Both the position numbers and the translations under genes were made by a program. DNA of 64,000 nucleotides from Phytoactinopolyspora limicola (GTDB lineage Bacteria > Actinomycetota > Actinomycetes > Jiangellales > Jiangellaceae). The stretch covers positions 62,001-126,000 of the forward strand of contig NZ_JAAOEN010000003.1 in the NCBI RefSeq assembly GCF_011320225.1, written 5' to 3'. Positions within the stretch are counted from its first letter, which is position 1. Each line of letters opens with the position of its first letter. Below are positions 16,105-25,349 of this stretch, one piece after another. A model generated the notes under the pieces. It was not told the DNA's origin. It did not search any database and worked only from the letters and a program-made list of their open reading frames with translations.

Positions 16105-17016
16105 TCAGCCCTTCACCGCACCGGACACCAGACCGGCGGCCATGCGGCGTTGCACGAGGAGGAAGAAGATGATGACTGGGATCGCGATCAGTGCTGATCC
16201 GGCCATGATGCCGGCCCAGTCGCTCACCCGGTTGGCGTCGGTGAAGGTCCGCAGCCAGAGGGGGAGGGTCATGCTGTCCGGCCGATTCATGATCACCAAG
16301 GCGAGGGTGAACTCGTTCCATGCCTGGAGGAAGGCGTAGACACCGCTGGCGACCAGACCCGGGGCGAGCAACGGCAACGTGACGCGGAAGAACGCCTGAG
16401 TCCGGCTACACCCGTCGACGAGCGCGGCTTCTTCGAGTTCACGCGGTACGCCGGCGACGAACCCCCGCAGCATCCAGATGGTGAACGGCACCACGGTGGC
16501 GACGTAGAGCAACGACAACCCGAGCACGCTGTTCAGCAGTTGCCAGCCTTCCAGCATCTTGAACTGGGAGATGAACAACGCCTCGGCCGGGATCATCTGG
16601 ATGACGAGGACGGTGACGATGAAGCTGGTGCGGCCCCGGAACCGGAAGCGAGACAGCGCAAGCGCCGCCAGAAAGGCGAACAGCAGCGCGGCGACCAGCG
16701 TGATGAGGGTGATAGTCAGGCTGGTGCGCAGCGCGCTGAAGAATCCGCTGTCGAGCACCCGCTGGTAGGCGGCGACCGAACCGTCGATCGGCAGGAACGT
16801 CGGCTCGGTGCTGCGGATCCGGTTGTGCGGCAGGAACGAGCTGTTCACCATCCAGTAGATGGGGAACGCCCAGATCAGGGCGATGCCGACGGCCAGAGCA
16901 CCGAGCAGCCGGCGGCGCCCTCGGCGCCAGAGCGAACCGGATGCGCGGGCCGGCTTGGGTGTGCCCGGGCGCGCCGGACTCTTCCGGGCGGACGTGATGG
17001 CGGGGGTCGCGGTCAC
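16105..17016 (-). CDS. sugar ABC transporter permease (MalG-like)
   Basis: 303 aa from GTG 17016, whose GTGA overlaps the upstream permease stop by 4 bp. A basic cytoplasmic N-terminus (about 1-40) is followed by six TM segments. The EAA loop EEAALVDGCSRTQAFFRVTLPL (about 215-236) contacts the ATPase. No ATPase gene is in the operon, as is usual for actinobacterial sugar importers that share MsiK. It is followed after 4 bp by nagZ. Confidence 0.9.
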   Translation of the reverse strand: MTATPAITSARKSPARPGTPKPARASGSLWRRGRRRLLGALAVGIALIWAFPIYWMVNSSFLPHNRIRSTEPTFLPIDGSVAAYQRVLDSGFFSALRTSLTITLITLVAALLFAFLAALALSRFRFRGRTSFIVTVLVIQMIPAEALFISQFKMLEGWQLLNSVLGLSLLYVATVVPFTIWMLRGFVAGVPRELEEAALVDGCSRTQAFFRVTLPLLAPGLVASGVYAFLQAWNEFTLALVIMNRPDSMTLPLWLRTFTDANRVSDWAGIMAGSALIAIPVIIFFLLVQRRMAAGLVSGAVKG

Positions 17017-18023
17017 GTGTTCTCCTCCCGGAGCAGGATCCGGACGTAATAGAGGCTGAGCGTGACGGTGAGCAGCAGCATGAACCACGCCGCCGCGGCG
17101 GCCATCCCGAACTGCCCTTCACCGATGCCGAGCCGGTAGATATAGGTACCGATCAGGTTGGTCTCGCGGGTGATGCCTCCGGCGTCCTGGAGGACGAAGA
17201 TCTGGGTGAAGACCTTGAGATCCCAGATGATCTGGAGCAGACCGACGATCAGCAGGACGGGCCGGATGAGCGGCACGGTGATCAACCGGAAACGCTGCCA
17301 CCCGCTGGCACCGTCGAGCCCCGCGGCCTCGCGGAGTTCATCGGGCACCTGGGTGAGCCCGGCGTAGACGGCGAACGCGACGAACGGCACACTCATCCAG
17401 ACCACGACGATGCCGGCGACGATGAAGAACGACAACGGATTGATCAGCCAGGAGTGTCCGCTGAACTGTTCCAGTCCGAGTCTCGTGAGCAACCAGTTGA
17501 TGACGCCGTACTGAGAGTCGAACAACCACTGCCAGACGGTGAGCGAGGCCAGGTGGGGCATCGCCCAGGCCAGCAGCAGGGTGATCTGCAGGATCAGCCG
17601 CGGACCAGTGCTGACCGCCATCATCAGCGATGCCAGCGCGGTGCCAACCACCATGGTCGTGGCCGCCACGATGAGGCAGAACGCGATGGACTTCGCCACG
17701 ACGGACCAGAGGTAGGAGTCCGTGAGCAACGTGGCGTAGTTGTCGAAGCCAACCCACTCGGGGTCCGCCCCGAACTGCTGGGCCAGGCCGAACTCTTGGA
17801 ACGACATCACGGCCTGGCGCAGCAACGGGTATCCGAGAGCGGCGACCAGGACGGCGATAGCAGGGATCAGGAGGACATAAGGTGCGCGTGGCCGGCGCCC
17901 GCGGCGGGGACGGTGAGCCGGGGCGCCGGCCGGTGGTGGCCCGGCGGCCGACTCCGGAGGGTTCGTGCTGAATCCGGAGTCGGCCGCCGCCCCACGGCCC
18001 CGCACGTGCGGCGTCGATGCCAT
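17013..18023 (-). CDS. sugar ABC transporter permease (MalF-like)
   Basis: 336 aa with a Pro/Arg-rich cytoplasmic N-terminus (about 1-48), then six TM segments starting YVLLIPAIAVLV. The EAA motif is in DELREAAGLDGASGWQRFRLITVPL. It begins 8 bp after the binding-protein stop and pairs with the MalG-like permease. Confidence 0.9.
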   Translation of the reverse strand: MASTPHVRGRGAAADSGFSTNPPESAAGPPPAGAPAHRPRRGRRPRAPYVLLIPAIAVLVAALGYPLLRQAVMSFQEFGLAQQFGADPEWVGFDNYATLLTDSYLWSVVAKSIAFCLIVAATTMVVGTALASLMMAVSTGPRLILQITLLLAWAMPHLASLTVWQWLFDSQYGVINWLLTRLGLEQFSGHSWLINPLSFFIVAGIVVVWMSVPFVAFAVYAGLTQVPDELREAAGLDGASGWQRFRLITVPLIRPVLLIVGLLQIIWDLKVFTQIFVLQDAGGITRETNLIGTYIYRLGIGEGQFGMAAAAAWFMLLLTVTLSLYYVRILLREENT

Positions 18024-18031
18024 GTGCGGTG

Positions 18032-19375
18032 TCAGTTGAGCTGGGCGCTGATGGCCGCGTCGGCGTCGCTGGCGAGCTGCTCGATGTCACCGCCGTTGGC
18101 GATGGCCACGAACAGGTCTTCGAGGATCCGGGAGCCTTCCACCGACGCCCAGGCAGCAGCCGCCGGGGTGAGCTTGGCGTTGGACACCGCTTCGATGGTG
18201 GCCTGCGCGAACTCGTCGTCGCCGAGCCCGTCGGCGAGCGACACCTTGGCCGGGGTGAGCCCGTTCTCCGGGTATTGCCGCTGGAAGTCGTCGCTGAGGA
18301 TCAGCCGGACCAGGTTGGTGGCCAGTTCCTGGTTCTGGGAGTTGGCCGAGACGGCGATGTTGGAGCCGCCGAGCAGCACCGGCGCCGGCTGGCCGTCGGA
18401 GCCGGGTAGTGCGAACACACCCACGTTCTCCATCATGTCCGGGCAGCCGATCTCCTCGTTGTCGATGCTCCAGCGCACCCAGCCGGGCCGCAGCATCATG
18501 CCGATCTCGTCGGCGCAGAACGGCACCTCGGGCTCGGCCTCGTTGCCGTCACGAGGTGCCCCGGACGCCTCCTCGAACAGCCGCTGGACCAGTTCCAGGC
18601 CAGCTTGGGACTCCGGGGTGGACAGCGCGCCGACCCACTCGCCGTTCTCTTCGACCGCGAAATCGCCGCCGGCATCCCAGAGGAACGCCGCACCGTCGCG
18701 CCAGTCCTGACCGGGCAGCCAGAATCCGGAGAAGTTGGCGACGTCGGCGTTGTCTTCCTTCAAGGTGATGGCGGCGTCGACGAACTCCTCCATCGTGGTC
18801 GGCACGTCGAGCCCGGACGCGTCGAACAGGTCGGTGCGGTAGAACACGTAGGCCGACCCCGCGTACAGCGGAACGGCGTAGGTGCGGCCCTCGGCGCTGC
18901 CGGCCTCCACGAAACCTTCGAGGAGGTCGTCGCCGCCGAGTTCGGGCAGCAGGTCGGTGATGTCGCTGAAGGCTCCCACGGTGGTGAAGGTGGGAGCTTG
19001 GGTGTTGCCTACCTCGACGACGTCCGGTGTCTCGCTGGTGCTGCCGAGCGAGGTGGTGAGCCGGTCCATCAGGCCCTCCCACTGCTGCTCTTCGATGACC
19101 AGCGTGGAGCCTGGGTTCTGCTCCTCGAAGGCGTCGACGAGCCAGTCCCGCATCGAGTCAGGTGTGTCCGGACCATTGAGCCAGAGCCGGATCTCGGCCG
19201 GTTCCGGCGCGTCGCCGTTACCGTCGTCGTCCCCGTCTCCTCCGTCGTCGTCGGCCGAGGCGGCCGGAGCTTCGGCATTGGCGTCGTCGTCGCCATTGCC
19301 GTCGTCGCTGCCGCATGCAGCCAGCACTAGTGCAACGGCGGCAAGACCGGCACCCAAGACGCGTGTTGTTCTCAT
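18032..19375 (-). CDS. extracellular sugar-binding lipoprotein (family 1 SBP)
   Basis: 447 aa. ATG 19375 has GGGGAGG 5 nt upstream. Lipoprotein signal ends in LVLAAC (Cys about 21), then a long Asp/Gly/Asn acidic linker (about 22-65), then a MalE/NgcE-type solute-binding fold (IRLWLNGPDT; later PGSDGQPAPVLLGGSNIAVS). It is the first gene of the importer-nagZ operon. NagZ and the ROK repressor make GlcNAc-containing disaccharides (chitobiose or GlcNAc-anhydroMurNAc) the likely ligands. A ROK-type half-conserved dyad lies 31 bp upstream of the start. Confidence 0.9.
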   Translation of the reverse strand: MRTTRVLGAGLAAVALVLAACGSDDGNGDDDANAEAPAASADDDGGDGDDDGNGDAPEPAEIRLWLNGPDTPDSMRDWLVDAFEEQNPGSTLVIEEQQWEGLMDRLTTSLGSTSETPDVVEVGNTQAPTFTTVGAFSDITDLLPELGGDDLLEGFVEAGSAEGRTYAVPLYAGSAYVFYRTDLFDASGLDVPTTMEEFVDAAITLKEDNADVANFSGFWLPGQDWRDGAAFLWDAGGDFAVEENGEWVGALSTPESQAGLELVQRLFEEASGAPRDGNEAEPEVPFCADEIGMMLRPGWVRWSIDNEEIGCPDMMENVGVFALPGSDGQPAPVLLGGSNIAVSANSQNQELATNLVRLILSDDFQRQYPENGLTPAKVSLADGLGDDEFAQATIEAVSNAKLTPAAAAWASVEGSRILEDLFVAIANGGDIEQLASDADAAISAQLN

Positions 19376-19405
19376 GATTCCTCCCCTTGGCGAGGGTGTG
19401 CAGGC

Positions 19406-19426
19406 ATTGGAAAGAGTATTAACAAT
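19406..19426. promoter_or_regulatory. candidate ROK operator upstream of sugar-binding protein gene
   Basis: ATTGGAAA, 5-bp spacer GAGTA, then TTAACAAT. The left half equals, and the right half matches 6 of 8 with, the perfect dyad upstream of the ROK gene (20695-20717), with the same spacing. Confidence 0.6.
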
Positions 19427-19517
19427 TACGGACTCTACTGTAAGGTTTATTGCCAGTTATGGTCGTCACGGTTCCGTAACAGGTTGGGAGCCGGGTGGTA
19501 TCGGCGCCGCTGGTAGG

Positions 19518-20684
19518 TCAGCTCGTCGACTCGAACAACGTTTGGCGCGCCAGGTGTACAGCAGTGAGGACGGCGCCCCGGAGTACCGGCTCAGTCTCGA
19601 TGAGGGTCGGCACTACGGCTGGATGGACCGGGGCGATGTTGCGCACCGCCTGCGCGACCATCTGGCACAGGATCTCGCCGCCGGCGGCGCCGACCTCTCC
19701 GGCGACGACCACCAGGGCGGGGTCGACCACCGAGCAGACCGCCGCCATTCCCAGCGCCAGACGGTCGGCGAACGCCTGGAGAAAACCCTCCGCAGCGGTG
19801 CCGCCGGCCAAGGCGGCCCGGACGGCCTCTGCCGCGCCGTCGGCGACGATCCCGTACTCGCGAGCGAGCTCCGCGAGGGCCCCCGCGCCGACCAGTCCCT
19901 GGAAGGCGCCCTGGGCCGGGCTGTCGATCCGGGCCGGCGAGGAGACGCCGGGGACCGGGAGGTAGCCGATCTCGCCGGCGGCTCCCGTAGCGCCCCGGTG
20001 GAGGTGTCCGCTGAGGACCACGGCGAGGCCGACGCCTCGGTCGACCCACAGCAGCACCATGTCGTTGACGTCGCGGCCGGCGCCTTCGGCGCGTTCGGCT
20101 GCCGCCGCCAGGTTGACGTCGTTCTCGAAGGTGACGTGGCAGTCCAGGTCGGCGGCGAGGGTGGAGCGTAGCCCTCGGTGCCAGCCCGGAAGGTCGAACG
20201 AGAGCTCTATGTCGCCGCTGACCGGGTCGACCACACCGGGCATGCCGATGACGATGTCGTCGACGGCGCCGGGGGCGACTCCGCCACTGGTGGCGACGTC
20301 GACCGCCATGTCGTGGATCAGCTGTTTGGGGTCGGTGGTGTCGGAGACCGGACGTTCGATGCGGCCGATGACGGTACCGGTGACGTCGGCCAGGGCGGCT
20401 TTGACGAGATCGGGATTGAGCTCGATGCCGATGCTGTGGGCACATCCGGGCCGGATGGCATAGAGCTCGGCGTTGGGGCCGCGGCCGGCGGACTGGGTGC
20501 CGACGACCTCGACGAGGTTGCGCTCCTGCAGGCGGGCGAGGAGCTGCGACGCCGTCACCTTGGATAGGCCGATCCGCTGCCCCAGGCCAACCCGAGTGAG
20601 GGGGCCATCCCGGAGCAGCAGCTCCAGCGCGCTGCGGTTGTTGAGGGACCGGAGCAGGCTGGGTGTGGCGGGTCGCTGAGACAC
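19518..20684 (-). CDS. ROK-family transcriptional repressor (NagC/Mlc-like)
   Basis: 388 aa from GTG 20684, preceded by AAGGAG at 5 nt. N-terminal winged HTH (LTRVGLGQRIGLSKVTASQLLARL, about 29-52), then an ROK sugar-kinase-like fold (VIGMPGVVDPVSG; GATGAAGEIGYLPV). The usual CxCGxxGCxE zinc motif after GEIGYL is absent: this stretch reads PARIDSPAQGAFQG with no Cys. It probably senses an amino sugar or its phosphate and represses the importer-nagZ operon and itself; dyads are upstream of both. Confidence 0.9.
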   Translation of the reverse strand: MSQRPATPSLLRSLNNRSALELLLRDGPLTRVGLGQRIGLSKVTASQLLARLQERNLVEVVGTQSAGRGPNAELYAIRPGCAHSIGIELNPDLVKAALADVTGTVIGRIERPVSDTTDPKQLIHDMAVDVATSGGVAPGAVDDIVIGMPGVVDPVSGDIELSFDLPGWHRGLRSTLAADLDCHVTFENDVNLAAAAERAEGAGRDVNDMVLLWVDRGVGLAVVLSGHLHRGATGAAGEIGYLPVPGVSSPARIDSPAQGAFQGLVGAGALAELAREYGIVADGAAEAVRAALAGGTAAEGFLQAFADRLALGMAAVCSVVDPALVVVAGEVGAAGGEILCQMVAQAVRNIAPVHPAVVPTLIETEPVLRGAVLTAVHLARQTLFESTS

Positions 20685-20694
20685 ATCATCTCCT

Positions 20695-20717
20695 TATTGG
20701 AAATAGTCTTTCCAATA
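20695..20717. promoter_or_regulatory. ROK autoregulatory operator (perfect dyad)
   Basis: TATTGGAAA (20695-20703), spacer TAGTC, TTTCCAATA (20709-20717): perfect 9-bp arms starting 10 bp upstream of the GTG start of the ROK gene. Geometry is TTGG-N11-CCAA, as for NagC/ROK sites. Confidence 0.75.
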
Positions 20718-20833
20718 TTGTCCTTGTCGACAGATTACATCGTCCGGGTGACTATCGCGCGGCAACGGGTGGGAGCGCAATCGTCGCCATTGCCGCCACA
20801 GCCGTGCACGGCGGCCCAGTCATGGCAGTTGAT

Positions 20834-23800
20834 CTACCGGCCGGCTGGTCGGTCGGCGGTGCCGGCCAACTCGGCGTCGACGACGGCAGCGAGCCCATGC
20901 GCGGCACCGGCGTCGTGATGGGCATCGAACGACGCTCGGCCTAGGTGATGGTGGATCCGGCCGGAGATACGATCCACGTCCACCCGCTCACCGGCCGGAA
21001 GCGGGGCACCTGACCGACGCCGGGCGGCAGCGGCCGCCCCGAGCAGGTGCGCGGCGTGATCGTGCTGGCCGAGCAGCGACGCCGCACCGGCCAACCCCTC
21101 GAGCGACAACGCCTGAGCCCGCGGATCGCCCACCGCGCGGGCCGCGGCGAGGCCGTCGAGGTGCCATGCCAGCGCCTGTTGAGGGTCGCCGCGCAGTTCG
21201 GCGACGAACCCGAGCTCCGCCCAGATGAGTGCCAGCCCGACGTTCGCACCCGCCGGGCGGTTCCACTCCAGCCACCTCATCAGGTGTCGTTCGGCGGCGT
21301 CGAGGTGTCCTTGGCGCCGGGCGCTGAGCGCCAACCCGATCCCGGCCATCTCCTCCGCTGGGGTGTCGAGCTGCCGGGCGGCGAGCCGGGCCGCCGCACC
21401 GTGTAGTTGGTCGGCGCGATCGTAGTCGCCACGCAGCAGGGCCACCCGGCCCAGGCGCGAGAGCATAGCCGACTGTTCGGACCACATCTGCAGATATTCA
21501 GCGATCTCCAAGCCCTGCTGATACAACTCTTCAGCCGCGTGGTAGGCGCCGGTGATCTCATAATGTGTGCCTCGTGCGTCGATGGCTTGGAGCTGGCCCC
21601 AACCGTCGCCGAGTTCGGTGAACGCCGCCGAGGCCCGTTCAGCCAGATCGAGTGCCGCCGCGAGGTCGCCGCGGAACAGAGTGAGGGTGGCCTTGGTGGT
21701 CCGGGCCGCGGCGGCACCCCACACGTCGTCCACCTCGGCACACGCGGCCAAGGCTTGCTCGATCAGCCGGGTGCTGAGATCGTGATCGCCCGCGGTGAAC
21801 GCGGCATAGCCGAGGATCCAGCTGGCCCGGGCCCACCCCTGGGTGTCACCTGTGCCGTCGAACGATGACAACACGACGTCGGCCGGCTCATGTGGCCGGC
21901 CACCTTCCAGTCCGGCCAGACCGGCATGCCAGCTGCGAACACGGGCCTGGACGGCCGCCGGTGCCGGGCCGTCGACGGCGAGAGCGCGGGCCAGCATCCG
22001 GGTAGCTTCGGTGCGGCGGCCACGTAGGTACCAGTACCAGGCGAGCGCGTCGACCAGCCGCAGGGCGTCGTCGGCATCGGCATCGGCGACCGCTGAGTCG
22101 AGCGCCTGCCGGAGATTGGCCGCCTCGGCGGCGAGCGTGGCCAGCCACCGGCACTGACCCGAGCCGTGCAACTGTTCCGCCGCCTGCTCGGCCAGCCGCA
22201 GATAATGGTGGCGATGCCGGGCGGCGACCGACGCCGCCTCACCCGCCTCGTGCAGCCGGTGCGTCCCATAAGCGGCTACCGACTCGAGGAGACCGTACCG
22301 TGGTTCGTCGTCGTTGACCGTGGCGACGACGAGCGACTGGTCAGCCAGCCGGGCCAACGCGGCGGCCACATCGGACGGGGCTACGTCTGGTCCTGAGCAC
22401 ACGGCTTCGGCCGCGGCCAGCGTGGCACCGCCGGAATGGACGGCCAGCCGGCGCAGGACCGCCTGCTCACGCGGTTCCAGCAGCTGCCAACTCCAATCGA
22501 GCACCGCACGTAACGTGCGCTGACGGGCCGGGACACCACGACGGCCAGCCGAGAGCAGATGGAAGCGGTCGTCGAGGCGGCGAGCGACCTCGTGGACCCC
22601 GAACGCCGGGACCCGGCTAGCGGCCAGCTCGAGCGCGAGCGGGATGCCGTCGAGCCGCCGGCACACGGCAGCCACGGCGGCGGCGTTGCCGGCGGTGAGG
22701 CGGAAGCCGGGTTGGGCGGCCGCGGCGCGGGCCACGAACAGCTGGACGGCGCTGAACGTATCGAGAACGTGGGGCTCTCCGGCCGCCGGCGGCGGGAGGT
22801 CGAGCGGCGGGACCCGCCACACCACCTCACCGGGCACGCCGAGGGTTTCGCGGCTGGTGGCCAGAACACGTAGCCCTGGAGCGGCCCTGAGCAGCCGGGC
22901 GATGACATCGGTGGCCGCGTCGACGACGTGTTCGCAGTTGTCCAGCACGATCAGGACGTGGCGAGAGCGCAGCGACCACTCCAACTGGTCCAAGGTGTTG
23001 GTGTCATGGTCCGCGGCGTCGCCGTTGGTGGTCATCGAGCTGGGGGAGTCTCGGACTCCGAGGGCGTCGGTGATGGCGTCGGCAACGTCGTCGGCGGTGA
23101 CCTGGGGACCGGCGGGTAGGGCGCCCAGTTCGACGAACCAGACGCCGTCGGCTGGAGCTGCGCTGACGCCGTCGCTGCCCACGTCGCCGTCGTTGTCTTC
23201 GTCGTCGTTGTCTTCGCCCGCGACGGCGAGCGCCAGCCGGGTCTTGCCGACGCCGCCCGGTCCGATCAGCGTCACCAGCCGGTGGGCCTGCATGAGCGCC
23301 CGTACCTCCACCATGGCTAGGTTCCGGCCCACCAACTCGGTGACCGGGGTGGGCAGGTTGGCCGGGGTGGGGAGGTTGGCCGGGGTGGGGAGGTTGGCCG
23401 GCGGAGAGGGCTGGTGGGGTGGTTCGGTGGCGCGGGTGAGGTGGCGCGGCTGGACGTTGGACAGCAGCGTCGGGTCCTGTTCGAGCATGGACTGGTGCAA
23501 GGCGACCAGCTCCCGGCCGGGGTCGAGCCCGAGTTCGTCGGCGAGGCGCGAACGTAGCTCCTGGAAGCTGGCCAGCGCCTCGGCCGGCCGGCCCCCACCG
23601 TAAAGTGCCCGCATGTGCGCCGCCCGAAGGCGTTCTCGGAGGGGGTGCTGACCCACGAGGTCGGCCAGCTCACCGGCCAGGCTGGCGTGTTGGCCCAGCT
23701 CGAGGCGGACCTCGGCGAGCTCTTCGTGTGCGACGAGCCTGTCCTCTTCCAGCTTGGCGATGGTGGCCTGGGCAAACGGTTCATCGCGGAACTCGGCCAG

Positions 23801-24211
23801 CGCGGGACCCTCCCAGAGGGCGAGCGCATGGTGGAGCCGATCAGCGCGTTCACCGGCGTCGTCGAGTGTGCGCGCCTGCGAGACCAGCGCGGTGAAGCGG
23901 GCGGCGTCCAGGGTTTCCGCCTGCGCCTGCAGGATGTATCCGGCCGGCTGGTGGGTGAGGAGTGCGCGGCCGTTCGGCGCGGCCTGATCGAGCACCCGGC
24001 GTAGCTGAGACACCTTGGTCTGCATCGTGTTCAGCACCCGCACCGGGGGAGCGGAGCCCCACAGGTGCTCGATCAGCCGGTCCACCGAGACCGGACGGCC
24101 GAGCTCGATCAACAGGCTGGCTAACAGCACGCGGACTTTGGCCTCCGGCACGGTGACCGGCTGGCCAGCCGCCGACCACACCGCCAGTGGTCCAAGGATC
24201 CGGAACCGCAC
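20834..24211 (-). CDS. AfsR/SARP-type regulator (BTAD + NB-ARC + TPR)
   Basis: 1125 aa from GTG 24211 (VRFRILGPLAVW); the open frame runs further upstream without domain similarity. Order: OmpR-type winged helix (about 1-95), bacterial transcriptional activation domain (about 96-245), a Pro-rich linker with three tandem ANLPTP units (encoded near 23350-23402), an NTPase with Walker A GPGGVGKTRLA and LLVLDNCEHV, then about 450 residues of helical TPR-like repeats. Such ATP-binding activators control secondary metabolism or stress genes. No biosynthetic cluster is evident. It is divergent from the imine-reductase-like gene. Confidence 0.88.
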   Translation of the reverse strand: MRFRILGPLAVWSAAGQPVTVPEAKVRVLLASLLIELGRPVSVDRLIEHLWGSAPPVRVLNTMQTKVSQLRRVLDQAAPNGRALLTHQPAGYILQAQAETLDAARFTALVSQARTLDDAGERADRLHHALALWEGPALAEFRDEPFAQATIAKLEEDRLVAHEELAEVRLELGQHASLAGELADLVGQHPLRERLRAAHMRALYGGGRPAEALASFQELRSRLADELGLDPGRELVALHQSMLEQDPTLLSNVQPRHLTRATEPPHQPSPPANLPTPANLPTPANLPTPVTELVGRNLAMVEVRALMQAHRLVTLIGPGGVGKTRLALAVAGEDNDDEDNDGDVGSDGVSAAPADGVWFVELGALPAGPQVTADDVADAITDALGVRDSPSSMTTNGDAADHDTNTLDQLEWSLRSRHVLIVLDNCEHVVDAATDVIARLLRAAPGLRVLATSRETLGVPGEVVWRVPPLDLPPPAAGEPHVLDTFSAVQLFVARAAAAQPGFRLTAGNAAAVAAVCRRLDGIPLALELAASRVPAFGVHEVARRLDDRFHLLSAGRRGVPARQRTLRAVLDWSWQLLEPREQAVLRRLAVHSGGATLAAAEAVCSGPDVAPSDVAAALARLADQSLVVATVNDDEPRYGLLESVAAYGTHRLHEAGEAASVAARHRHHYLRLAEQAAEQLHGSGQCRWLATLAAEAANLRQALDSAVADADADDALRLVDALAWYWYLRGRRTEATRMLARALAVDGPAPAAVQARVRSWHAGLAGLEGGRPHEPADVVLSSFDGTGDTQGWARASWILGYAAFTAGDHDLSTRLIEQALAACAEVDDVWGAAAARTTKATLTLFRGDLAAALDLAERASAAFTELGDGWGQLQAIDARGTHYEITGAYHAAEELYQQGLEIAEYLQMWSEQSAMLSRLGRVALLRGDYDRADQLHGAAARLAARQLDTPAEEMAGIGLALSARRQGHLDAAERHLMRWLEWNRPAGANVGLALIWAELGFVAELRGDPQQALAWHLDGLAAARAVGDPRAQALSLEGLAGAASLLGQHDHAAHLLGAAAAARRRSGAPLPAGERVDVDRISGRIHHHLGRASFDAHHDAGAAHGLAAVVDAELAGTADRPAGR

Positions 24212-24421
24212 CCCCTCAACGTAGTCCAGCCGACTGACAGTCAGGGCTCGCCGCCCCGGCGGGGTCGAGCGTGAGCCGGACCCCCAGCGAACCACCAGCC
24301 GCCCGTGAGCGCTCGCCCCGAGACTCGACCTGACCGCACCGAACCGCGATGCCGGCCTGGTCCGACGCGCTGGACGGCACACGTGCGTCCGGTCGACCAG
24401 ACGCCGAGAGAGGACACGACG

Positions 24422-25306
24422 ATGACAGGATCGAACGTACCGGTGACGATCCTCGGGCTCGGCCCGATGGGTAGCTCGCTCGCCAGGGCTTTTGTAGCTG
24501 CGGGACACCGCACGACGGTGTGGAATCGCACGCCGTCGAAACAGGTACCGCTCGTGGCGGCCGGCGCCGAGCCGGCTGAGACCGTCGCGGAGGCGGTAGC
24601 AGCCAGCCCGCTGGTGATCGTCTGCGTGATCGACAACGAGGTCGCGGCGTCGATCCTTGGGCAGGCCACAACCGAGCTGTCGGGCACAACCGTGGTGAAT
24701 CTCACCTCCGACAGCCCGGACCGCGCCCGTCAGCTGGCCGCATGGGCCGCCGAACACGGCATCGGCTACCTGGACGGCGCCATCATGACCCCGGTCACGT
24801 CGATCGGCCGTCCAGAGGCGGTGTATCTCTACAGCGGGCCGGACGAGCTGTACCAGAGGCATCACCCGGCGCTGGCCAGCCTGGGCGGCACCGCGTCGTA
24901 CCTGGGCACCGATCCCGGCCGAGCGGCCTCCTTCGACGCCGCCCTGCTGGACATCTTCTGGACCGGAGTGGCGGGGGTGGCGCACGGGCTCGCCTTGGCC
25001 CGGGCCGAAGGCATCACCGGCGCCGAACTGCTCCCGTACGCGCAAGGGATCGTCGAACTCATGGGCGAGGTCGCCGTGGAACTGGCCAAAGCGGCCGACG
25101 ACGGCGAACACCCGGGCGACGAAGCCACCTTGGTATCCGCGGCGGCGGGCATGACCCACGTCATCCATGCCGCACAGGCGCGGGGGATCGACGCGAGTGT
25201 CCTACGGGCGGCGGTGGGCCTGGCCGACAGCGCGATCCGCGCGGGCCACGGCGAGGCCGGCCTCGGCCAGATCATCGAGTCGATGTATCCCCGGAGCACG
25301 ACGTGA
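24422..25306 (+). CDS. NAD(P)-dependent oxidoreductase (imine reductase / 6-PGDH-like)
   Basis: 294 aa. ATG 24422 has GAGAGGA upstream. N-terminal Rossmann fold: VTILGLGPMGSSLA then TTVWNRTPSK, where Asn-Arg-Thr favours NADPH. A 6-phosphogluconate-dehydrogenase-like helical C-terminal dimer domain follows (DIFWTGVAGVAHGLALA). Lys of the hydroxyacid-dehydrogenase active site is replaced (about SFDAALLDIF), as in imine reductases. It probably reduces a cyclic imine or related C=N/C=O substrate. Divergent from the AfsR-like gene and 43 bp upstream of an LLM oxidoreductase, with which it may be co-transcribed. Confidence 0.85.
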   Translation: MTGSNVPVTILGLGPMGSSLARAFVAAGHRTTVWNRTPSKQVPLVAAGAEPAETVAEAVAASPLVIVCVIDNEVAASILGQATTELSGTTVVNLTSDSPDRARQLAAWAAEHGIGYLDGAIMTPVTSIGRPEAVYLYSGPDELYQRHHPALASLGGTASYLGTDPGRAASFDAALLDIFWTGVAGVAHGLALARAEGITGAELLPYAQGIVELMGEVAVELAKAADDGEHPGDEATLVSAAAGMTHVIHAAQARGIDASVLRAAVGLADSAIRAGHGEAGLGQIIESMYPRSTT

Positions 25307-25349
25307 CCAACCGCACCCTCACATCGCTCTTCTCTAGGGAGACACCCTG

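Noticed and set aside
24212-25168. 320-residue N-terminal extension of the AfsR-like regulator
   Set aside because: It would cover the oppositely oriented imine-reductase-like gene, and the OmpR-type domain begins right at GTG 24211.
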